Positions 1-5,027 of a stretch of DNA of 6,377 nucleotides are shown here, one piece after another. This DNA is from an uncultured Campylobacter sp. GTDB lineage: Bacteria > Campylobacterota > Campylobacteria > Campylobacterales > Campylobacteraceae. Every line of letters begins with the position of its first letter. Within the stretch, counting starts at the first letter, position 1. Where the stretch lies: contig NZ_CALKZP010000052.1 of assembly GCF_938002845.1 (NCBI RefSeq), positions 1 to 6,377 on the forward strand. The letters are read 5' to 3'. A model generated the notes under the pieces. It saw only the letters and a program-made list of their open reading frames with translations, made no database searches and was not told the DNA's origin. A program made the position numbers and the translations under genes.

Positions 1-314
1 CGGTTGAGGTTGATTTTGAGCTTTATGCAACCGGAGTTAAAAATTTAATCGATAACGCCTTAAAATACTCTAGCGGCAAAGTCCTTGTAAATATAGATAA
101 AAACACCGTCTGTATAAGCAGCACAGGAGATGAGCTTGAACCGGAAAGACTCGATTTTGAAAGAGCTTTTAACAGAAAGGTAGAGACGTCAAATTCAGGA
201 CTTGGCCTTGGGCTTTATATCGCAAACCAAATTTTTATAAAACACGGCCACACCTTAAAATACAAGTACGAAGACGGTAAAAATATTTTTCTAATATGTT
301 TCATAAACACTTGA
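1..314 (+). CDS. Sensor histidine kinase, C-terminal ATPase end (partial)
   Basis: The gene enters from the left edge, with full codons from base 3, and ends at TGA 312-314. About 103 residues are visible. They form the ATP-binding (HATPase_c) domain of a two-component sensor kinase, which phosphorylates a histidine in its own dimerisation domain and passes the phosphate to a response regulator. The N-box reads NLIDNALKYS (bases 42-71) and the G2 box reads SGLGLGLYIA (from base 195). The G1 box between them is not a textbook DxGxG; the matching stretch is ISSTGDEL. From memory, epsilonproteobacterial kinases of the ArsS/CprS kind often have a similarly relaxed G1, so I do not read this as a broken gene. 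The sensor and membrane parts and the partner regulator lie outside the window, so the signal is unknown. The fragment is more A+T-rich than the genes to its right. Confidence 0.88.
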   Translation, partial: VEVDFELYATGVKNLIDNALKYSSGKVLVNIDKNTVCISSTGDELEPERLDFERAFNRKVETSNSGLGLGLYIANQIFIKHGHTLKYKYEDGKNIFLICFINT

Positions 315-414
315 TCTAAAAATAACTTGTTTATTAATACTTATAAATTATTTTAAGCTCGTTATTTGCGCTGATTAATTCATTTATAAAGCCTAACAAA
401 TCTGTTATTAATAG

Positions 415-528
415 TTATAATGACATCCCTGTGATATCTGCTATATTTTTTTGGTTTACGATAATTCCGAGATTTTTTAGATATTTAGTCATTCCGTAGA
501 AGCCACAATAAGGTAGCTGAAGAAGAAT
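415..528 (-). pseudogene. IS3-family transposase (OrfB) relic
   Basis: Read on the minus strand from 528 to the TAA at 417-415, this stretch encodes about 37 residues. The core is LPYCGFYGMTKYLKN followed by LGIIVNQKNI and GMSL. It resembles the conserved segment of IS3-family OrfB that precedes the DDE (rve) catalytic domain, whose usual pattern is P-Y/F-Y-G-x-R-R-M-T-x-x-L, then G-x-x-V-N-x-K-R-V, then a GL ending. The shared positions are P, Y, G, MT, L, G, VN and K. The two arginines after the glycine and the RLM element are lost, a stop follows directly, and there is an in-frame stop just upstream (531-529). No DDE residues, orfA or terminal inverted repeats are seen nearby. It is therefore an old fragment that cannot move by itself. 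The identification rests on motif memory only. Confidence 0.6.
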
Positions 529-723
529 TCACACACGCACGCTAAAATTTAACGGCTCTTTCGTCGTGTAGAAAAGATAAAATTTTAGTAGAGTACGGTA
601 TGGGGGCGTCTAAATTTAAATGTGATCGTTTTGGTTGATGCGCGGCTTTAAATTTTATACGGCTTGTTAAGACTGTGGCGATGAGTAATTTTAAAATTTT
701 GATTTTGGCGTGGGTAAAATTTA

Positions 724-743
724 ACGACAGCGCGTTCTGTCGT
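724..743. repeat. Perfect 7-bp hairpin in the spacer
   Basis: ACGACAG (724-730) and CTGTCGT (737-743) are perfect inverted arms around a 6-base loop. Read on the minus strand, the stem is followed by TAAATTTTA, a weak T-rich tail, so it could end a leftward transcript. On the plus strand no T tract follows. It lies in DNA without genes, so its role is unknown. Confidence 0.35.
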
Positions 744-944
744 CGAGGTATGATGTATGGGTATCTGGCGGTATATCGACGTAGTGGAGATTGGCAAGTG
801 TTGCATATAAACGAAGCGAATTAAAATAAGAATGCGGATGAAATTAGCGCCGCGTGATACATATAAATAGCAGCATGCCCCGTAAACGATGTGATTCGCG
901 ATAAAATTTTGCGTAAATTAAGGCGAAATTTAGCCGACGAAATG

Positions 945-974
945 AGAACGGGATTTAAAATTTAACCGTTTTTT
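945..974 (+). terminator. Terminator-like hairpin ahead of the ABC exporter gene
   Basis: AGAACGG (945-951) can pair with CCGTTTT (966-972), including one G-U pair. The A+T-rich loop can itself fold (TTAA 955-958 with TTAA 962-965). The 3' arm runs into a tract of six T (969-974). This is the shape of an intrinsic terminator, but the stem is short with only three G-C pairs. It sits about 50 bases before the exporter start, so it could stop read-through from the left or attenuate the exporter's leader. No gene clearly needs it. Confidence 0.35.
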
Positions 975-1021
975 CAAGCGAATTTTGCCACAATTGCGCT
1001 CAAATTTCGTTGGGGCAAAAG

Positions 1022-2575
1022 ATGAAAAAATATACCAAACAAATCCTCGCGATGCTCGCGCTAAATGCGATCTACAGCGGCTCGGGGATCTTGATTTTAA
1101 GCTTTATCAATAAATATCTACTTGACGGCGCCGAAAGAGGCGGGCGCATCATCGCGCTATTTTTCGCGCTCTTAGCGCTATTTCTGCTGCTTTCGGTGTT
1201 AAGCCGCATCATGCTTTGCAAGATGGAAAACGACTTTGTGTTCGATCTGCGCACCAAGATTATCAAGCAGATCATCGATACGAAGTTCGAGCGCATCGAG
1301 GCTGCGTCGAAGGCGAACCTGCTTGCGTCCCTTTCCAGCGACATTTCGCGCCTGACCGAGGGCTTTATGCGCATCTCAGAGCTTATTCAAGGCGCGATGA
1401 TCGTGCTGTTTTGCGGCATCTACGTGCTATACATCGCGCCTATGATGTTTGCATTTTTATTCGTCTGGATCGGCGCGCTGATGATCTTCAACCGCTTTTT
1501 GATGAAAAAAGTCATGCAAAATTACGATCTATACCGCCAAAACGAGGACGTTTTGTATAAAAACTACGCCGCGGCGATCGAGGGGCACAAGGAGCTGTCG
1601 CTAAGCCTAGCCAAAGCAAAGAGCCTATACGAAAACGACTTTTTGCCAAACGCGCAAAATTTACGCCAAAGCTCGCTGCGAGCCGAGGTTTACGGCGCAT
1701 TTGCGAGTAATTTTATGAACGTGATGATGCTAGGCGCGGTGGGCTTTGTGCTTTATTTCGGGCTCAGCGGCGGTAAGGCGGAGCTTGCAAACGCCGTAAC
1801 GATCGCACTTACGGTGCTTTTTTTGCGCGCGCCTTTGATGATGCTAATATTCTCGCTTCCTAGCGTGCTGCGCGCCAAGATCGCCTACGCAAAGATCAAA
1901 GAATTAAATTTAGACCCTTTCGTGCAGGGCTTTGAGCTTGTGCAAATGCAGCCGTGGCGCAGCCTGGAGCTTAAAGACGTGGGCTTTTCGTATCCCGGCG
2001 GGAAATTCGGCATAAAAGGGGTAAGCTTGCAGCTAAATGCGGGCGAGACGGTGTTTTTAATCGGCGAAAACGGCAGCGGAAAATCGACGCTTTTTATGAT
2101 TTTAGCGGGCCTTTATACGCCGCAAGCAGGCGAAATTTTAGCCGACGGCGCAGCCCTTAAACCCTCTGATCTGCGCGCCTACAGCAATAACATAAGCGCG
2201 GTTTTCAGCGATTTTTATCTCTTCGACTATGCTACGGGCGATGCGGACATCGCGCGCGAGTGGTTAGCGCTTACGCACCTGCAGGATAAGGTTGAGCTAA
2301 AGGGGGCTAAATTTAGCACCACGAGCCTATCTAGCGGGCAGCGCAAGCGTTTGGCGCTCGTAAGCGTGCTGATGGACGGGCGAAAATTTTTGATGCTCGA
2401 TGAGTTTGCGGCCGATCTCGATCCGCAGTTTCGCGCGGAGTTTTATGAGCGGATTTTGCCGGAGCTGAAATCGCGCGGATACACGATCTTTGCGATCTCT
2501 CACGATGATAAATACTTCGGCGCCGCAGATAAAATTTATAAGATGCAAAGAGGCGAAATTTCGCGCATAAAGTAA
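1022..2575 (+). CDS. ABC exporter, cyclic-peptide/siderophore (SyrD/PvdE/YojI) type
   Basis: This is a 517-residue half-transporter with a membrane domain fused to an ATPase; it would work as a homodimer in the inner membrane, moving a substrate out of the cytoplasm. Hydrophobic segments lie near residues 8-30, 43-64, 123-139, 141-160, 233-249 and 259-282. The ATPase domain has Walker A GENGSGKST (348-356), signature LSSGQ (436-440), Walker B FLMLDE (456-461), D-loop and switch histidine H494. The stretch DEFAADLDPQFRAEFY with the later ISHDDKYF is characteristic of the cyclic peptide transporter family (SyrD, PvdE, YojI). As I remember that family, the Q-loop glutamine is replaced, and here the site reads AVFSDFYLF. 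I chose ATG 1022 because it gives a natural MKKYTKQ start with GGGG (1012-1015) just upstream; an in-frame TTG at 1010 would add four residues. No peptide synthetase or precursor gene is visible, so the substrate is unknown. General drug export is an alternative. Confidence 0.85.
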   Translation: MKKYTKQILAMLALNAIYSGSGILILSFINKYLLDGAERGGRIIALFFALLALFLLLSVLSRIMLCKMENDFVFDLRTKIIKQIIDTKFERIEAASKANLLASLSSDISRLTEGFMRISELIQGAMIVLFCGIYVLYIAPMMFAFLFVWIGALMIFNRFLMKKVMQNYDLYRQNEDVLYKNYAAAIEGHKELSLSLAKAKSLYENDFLPNAQNLRQSSLRAEVYGAFASNFMNVMMLGAVGFVLYFGLSGGKAELANAVTIALTVLFLRAPLMMLIFSLPSVLRAKIAYAKIKELNLDPFVQGFELVQMQPWRSLELKDVGFSYPGGKFGIKGVSLQLNAGETVFLIGENGSGKSTLFMILAGLYTPQAGEILADGAALKPSDLRAYSNNISAVFSDFYLFDYATGDADIAREWLALTHLQDKVELKGAKFSTTSLSSGQRKRLALVSVLMDGRKFLMLDEFAADLDPQFRAEFYERILPELKSRGYTIFAISHDDKYFGAADKIYKMQRGEISRIK

Positions 2576-2762
2576 AGCGGCTAAATTTTAAAATTCTGCG
2601 CAAAATTTCGCGATGGAATTTGACATCTAGATGAAATTAGCCTTAGGATTTTGCTACGAAATTCCACAATTGAAATTTAAGTGGCAAGGCGAAATTCGCT
2701 TAAAATTTTACAGCGTAAATTCCGCTTCAAGCCCCTATGCTAAAGTTTGCAGTAGATAGAAT

Positions 2763-2781
2763 TTTGCCTCTTTAGGGCAAA
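2763..2781. promoter_or_regulatory. Palindrome upstream of the cytochrome c promoter
   Basis: TTTGCC (2763-2768) and GGCAAA (2776-2781) form an inverted repeat with a 7-base centre. It ends about 37 bases before the proposed -10 box, a common place for an activator site. It matches no regulator site I can name with confidence, and it could be chance in A+T-rich DNA. Confidence 0.25.
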
Positions 2782-2810
2782 TTACAAAAATTTAGCCGAA
2801 ATTTACTAAA

Positions 2811-2823
2811 TTTTGATTATACT
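2811..2823 (+). promoter_or_regulatory. Probable sigma-70 promoter of the cytochrome c gene
   Basis: TATACT (2818-2823) is a good -10 hexamer, directly preceded by TTTTGAT. Campylobacter housekeeping promoters usually have a strong -10 with T-rich upstream DNA and little -35 signal, which fits here. It lies 30 bases before the ATG, leaving room for a short leader with a clear ribosome binding site. The transcription start is not determined. Confidence 0.55.
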
Positions 2824-2843
2824 GCACCCACAATTTAAAAAGA

Positions 2844-2848
2844 AAGGA
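2844..2848 (+). promoter_or_regulatory. Ribosome binding site of the cytochrome c gene
   Basis: AAGGA lies five bases before ATG 2854. It fixes that start, which also begins a normal signal peptide. Confidence 0.7.
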
Positions 2849-2853
2849 TAGGA

Positions 2854-3174
2854 ATGAAAAAAGTTCTTATTGCATGCGCTGCGTTGGCGGCGTTTAGTTC
2901 GGCAGCGTTTGCCGCAGACGGCGCTACATTGTATAAAAAATGCGTGGCCTGTCACGGAGCCAACGCCGAGAAGCCTTATCTTGGCGGCAAAGTACCTGCG
3001 CTAAACACCCTAAGCAAGGAAGATATCATCGCTAGCCTAAAAGGCTACAAAGACGGTAGTCTAGGCGAGGGCAAGGGAAAATTTGGCATGATGGGCGTTA
3101 TGAAGGGTCAAGCAGCTTCGCTTAACGACGAATCGATCGAAGCGCTAGCCGATTTCATCGTCTCTAAAAAATAA
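2854..3174 (+). CDS. Periplasmic cytochrome c (c553 type)
   Basis: The product is a 106-residue class I monohaem cytochrome c. Residues 1-20 are a Sec signal peptide (KK, hydrophobic core, AFA before the cut), so the mature protein is about 86 residues and acts in the periplasm. Haem attaches at CVACH (30-34), with H34 as one iron ligand. The second ligand should be a methionine in the FGMMGVM stretch (77-83). The C-terminal helix IEALADFIVSKK is typical. It resembles the small c553 cytochromes of Campylobacter (Cj1153 in C. jejuni), which carry electrons from the bc1 complex to the cb-type oxidase; that role is taken from the family. A short glycine/lysine-rich stretch (GEGKGK, 71-76) precedes the methionine loop and looks slightly longer than in the C. 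jejuni protein as I recall it. The gene has its own promoter and a stem-loop after it, so it is probably monocistronic. Confidence 0.92.
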   Translation: MKKVLIACAALAAFSSAAFAADGATLYKKCVACHGANAEKPYLGGKVPALNTLSKEDIIASLKGYKDGSLGEGKGKFGMMGVMKGQAASLNDESIEALADFIVSKK

Positions 3175-3187
3175 TTTCAAACTTCAT

Positions 3188-3210
3188 TCGGCGGGCTTCG
3201 CGCTCGCCGA
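3188..3210 (+). terminator. GC-rich stem-loop after the cytochrome c gene
   Basis: TCGGCGGGC (3188-3196) pairs with GCTCGCCGA (3202-3210) over nine positions with one G-U pair, around a 5-base loop. It begins 13 bases after the cytochrome stop. No T tract follows, so it may slow decay from the 3' end or terminate weakly rather than act as a classical intrinsic terminator. Confidence 0.5.
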
Positions 3211-3275
3211 GCTTCGCTTAACCTTAAATTTCAAAATTCTACGCTAATATCACGTAAAAATTCCAAAGGCTCATA

Positions 3276-4094
3276 ATGTTTAACGGACTGATCAGAGAGA
3301 TCGCGCAGGTTGCGAGCTTTAACGGCGATTCGCTGCGACTGCGCGCGAGATACCGCCCCGCACTCGGCGATAGCGTCGCGGTAAACGGCGCGTGCCTAAG
3401 CGTGACGCGGCTTTTTGCGGACGGATTTGCGGTGCAGCTTTCGAGCGAGACGGCACGCGTCATCGCCGCACAAAACCTGCGCGGCTCGGTGCATATCGAG
3501 CCAGCGATGCGGCTAGGCGAGCGCATAGACGGGCATTTGATCCAAGGGCACGTCGATGCCGTGGGAGAAATTTATAAAATTTCAAAGCTTGCAAGCGGCG
3601 TCGATTTTTTTATCCGTGCGCCGCTGCACATAGCGCCGCTGCTAGCGCCGAAAGGCTCGGTAGCGATCGACGGCGTGAGTTTAACGATAAACGAAGTGCT
3701 TGAGGGCGGCGGAAATTTTATTCACAAAGACCGCAAAGGCCCGCTCGGTTCAAATTTTAGCGGCGCAGGTTCGCGCGGGCAAAATTCTAGCGGCTCAAAT
3801 TCTGTTCGCGATCCAAACTCCTTGGGCGCAAATTTAAAGAGTGAAGCGCAAAGCTGCGCCATTCGCCTTACGATCATCCCGCTCACGCTTAAAGATACGC
3901 TCTTTGGAACCTACAAAATCGGGCGCCGCGTAAATATCGAGACCGATCTGCTCGCGCGATACGTCGCGGCACGGCTAGGCTTTGCCGGCGGACAGCCTGT
4001 CTGCGGTATGGACACGGCGCGCGATGAGAGCGCCTGGGGCGAGCAAGACGGGCTTTCATGGGACGCGGTAGATAAAATTTTGAGCCTGTATTAA
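3276..4094 (+). CDS. ribE: Riboflavin synthase (alpha subunit) with a low-complexity insertion
   Basis: This enzyme converts two 6,7-dimethyl-8-ribityllumazine molecules into riboflavin and a pyrimidinedione, the last step of riboflavin synthesis in the cytoplasm. It normally acts as a trimer of two-barrel subunits. The N-terminus MFNGLI is the family start. Barrel one has GDSVAVNGACLSVT (31-44); the second-barrel motifs are GHLIQGHVDAVG (86-97), GSVAIDGVSLTIN (127-139) and IPLTLKDTLFG (201-211), followed by VNIETDLLARYV. AAAGG (3265-3269) sits six bases before ATG 3276. The family is usually about 200-220 residues; this one has 272, mainly because of residues 144-193, a Gly/Ser/Asn-rich stretch between INEV and the strand leading to IPLT. 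The reading frame stays open and conserved motifs resume, so the gene is probably functional. The tail after LGF (237-272) is also longer than usual. The next gene follows after 10 bases. The gene symbol is ribE or ribC depending on the organism. Confidence 0.93.
   Translation: MFNGLIREIAQVASFNGDSLRLRARYRPALGDSVAVNGACLSVTRLFADGFAVQLSSETARVIAAQNLRGSVHIEPAMRLGERIDGHLIQGHVDAVGEIYKISKLASGVDFFIRAPLHIAPLLAPKGSVAIDGVSLTINEVLEGGGNFIHKDRKGPLGSNFSGAGSRGQNSSGSNSVRDPNSLGANLKSEAQSCAIRLTIIPLTLKDTLFGTYKIGRRVNIETDLLARYVAARLGFAGGQPVCGMDTARDESAWGEQDGLSWDAVDKILSLY
3752..3794 (+). repeat. Imperfect 30-base direct repeat inside ribE
   Basis: AAATTTTAGCGGC (3752-3764) recurs as AAATTCTAGCGGC (3782-3794), 12 of 13 bases identical and exactly 30 bases (10 codons) apart. 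The copies encode NFSG and NSSG. A weaker third echo, TCAAATTCTGTTCGCG, follows at 3795-3810. The array lies within the extra 50 residues of riboflavin synthase, and its in-frame period suggests growth by slippage or duplication. Confidence 0.6.
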
Positions 4095-4104
4095 GCGGCG
4101 CGTG

Positions 4105-4839
4105 ATGGATAAAATCGAAATTTGTAGAGAAAATCTTGAGTTTGTATTGGACGAACGCGGCGTGTTGGCGGGCTTTAGCACGCGCGAAGGCGGCGTAAGC
4201 GGCGGAGCTTACGCGAGCTTAAATTTAGGAGATCACGTGGGCGATGATCCGCAAAACGTCGCGCAAAATCGTGAAATTTTAGCCGACATGCTCGGTATCG
4301 CGCCGCGAAATTTAAAATTTATGCGCCAGATCCACTCAAACCGCGTTGAAATTTTACGTGCAGGTAGCGATGAAATCCCGCCCTGCGACGGGCTCGTGAC
4401 CGATCTGCGCGGCGTGGCGCTATGCGTGCTGGTAGCGGACTGCTCGCCCGTGCTGATCGCAGACGAGCGGCGCGGCGTGGTTGCCGCAGTGCATGCGGGG
4501 CGCGCGGGCGTGATAGGGCGGATATGCACGAATGCGATAAATTTGATGAGCGAGCGCTTCAGCTGCATCGCTGCGGAGCTGAAGGTATTCGTGGGCGCGA
4601 ATATCAAGGCGCGAAACTACGAACTTGGCGGGCTCGATCTAGGCGAGTTTGAGCGCTACAAAACGCAGGGGCATTTCGATATGAACGCCGCGCTGCGCGA
4701 CGAGTTCGCAGCTGCAGGAGTGCGAGAGGTAAAATTTGATCCGCGCTGCACTTTCGAGAGCGAGCGGCATTTTTCATACCGCAGAGACGGCGTCACGGGG
4801 CGCTTCTGCGGCTTTGTGATGAATAAGCCATACCTATAA
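4105..4839 (+). CDS. pgeF: PgeF/YfiH family protein (peptidoglycan editing factor, laccase domain)
   Basis: This 244-residue protein belongs to the DUF152/YfiH (Cu-oxidase_4) family. Members have been described as polyphenol oxidases, as purine nucleoside phosphorylase/adenosine deaminase-like enzymes, and, in E. coli, as an editing factor preventing wrong amino acids in peptidoglycan precursors. The metal site fits H77 (MRQIHSNRV), C113 (VADCSPVLIAD) and H130 (VHAGRAG). The ending FSYRRDGVTGRF (223-234) is a family hallmark. Two departures from the commonest pattern are HAGRAG in place of HAGWRG and GANIKARNYELGG (164-176) where many members have GPxIGxCCYEV, so the Cys pair is absent. I chose ATG 4105; GTG 4102 is directly adjacent and would add one residue. 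The start lies only 10 bases after the ribE stop with little Shine-Dalgarno signal, so translation is probably coupled to ribE. No signal peptide is visible, so the protein is cytoplasmic. Confidence 0.88.
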   Translation: MDKIEICRENLEFVLDERGVLAGFSTREGGVSGGAYASLNLGDHVGDDPQNVAQNREILADMLGIAPRNLKFMRQIHSNRVEILRAGSDEIPPCDGLVTDLRGVALCVLVADCSPVLIADERRGVVAAVHAGRAGVIGRICTNAINLMSERFSCIAAELKVFVGANIKARNYELGGLDLGEFERYKTQGHFDMNAALRDEFAAAGVREVKFDPRCTFESERHFSYRRDGVTGRFCGFVMNKPYL

Positions 4840-5015
4840 AAAGCAGAAATAAAATATAAAATTTCTCCGCAAAGCCTGCTAAAATTTCTCGAAACGCTGT
4901 AAAATTTGACGTAGAGGCGCTGTAAAGCGAAGCGGCGAAAAGAGGCTAGATTGTGGCGTGACATCGCAGTCAAGAAAGCCAAAAAACGTAAATTTTAAAA
5001 TCAAAAACCCAAAGC

Positions 5016-5021
5016 AAAGGA
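5016..5021 (+). promoter_or_regulatory. Ribosome binding site of iadA
   Basis: AAAGGA lies six bases before ATG 5028 and supports that start. The 188-base gap before it suggests a separate promoter, but I could not pick out a convincing -10 box there. Confidence 0.6.
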
Positions 5022-5027
5022 AAAAAT

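Larger units (their letters stand above)
315..1009. other. Gene-poor 0.7-kb spacer
   Basis: No intact gene is visible in this stretch. The left part (about 315-530) is strongly A+T-rich and contains the transposase relic listed separately. The right part (about 540-1009) is more mixed and carries about ten AAATTT words, often inside AAATTTTA or TAAAATTT, with stops in all frames at short intervals. The longest readable peptides show no recognisable motif. Two hairpins are listed separately. The best overall reading is decayed or non-coding DNA between a kinase gene and an ABC exporter gene. A small RNA cannot be excluded by eye. Confidence 0.6.

Noticed and set aside
750..824. A 24-codon plus-strand reading frame (ATGATG start) in the spacer, considered as a small precursor peptide for the exporter.
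   Set aside because: The only Shine-Dalgarno-like bases (GAGG) lie too close to the first ATG. The peptide has no leader/core pattern, and frames of this length are expected by chance.
647..860. A longer minus-strand open stretch across the spacer (about 60 codons).
   Set aside because: It has no ribosome binding site, no recognisable motif, and codons dominated by AAATTT words; it looks like chance.
1072..1374. Minus-strand reading frame inside the ABC exporter gene.
   Set aside because: It is a shadow of a well-supported plus-strand gene, with an Arg/Ser-rich, low-complexity product. The similar frames at 2327-2603, 3239-3526, 4233-4607 and 5903-6139 were dropped for the same reason.
2553..2564. 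Perfect 12-base palindrome GCGAAATTTCGC at the end of the ABC exporter gene, considered as an operator or terminator.
   Set aside because: It lies within the coding sequence, has no usable loop and no T tract, and is what the abundant AAATTT word produces next to GCG codons.
3180..3275. FMN riboswitch (RFN element) before riboflavin synthase.
   Set aside because: The gap is about 100 bases, the only structure is the stem-loop after the cytochrome gene, and the conserved RFN blocks are not visible.
4840..5015. Search of the pgeF-iadA gap for a small gene, riboswitch or terminator.
   Set aside because: Only AAATTT words and a loose repeat of GCTGTAAA were seen; there was no stem with a T tract and no open frame with a ribosome binding site.
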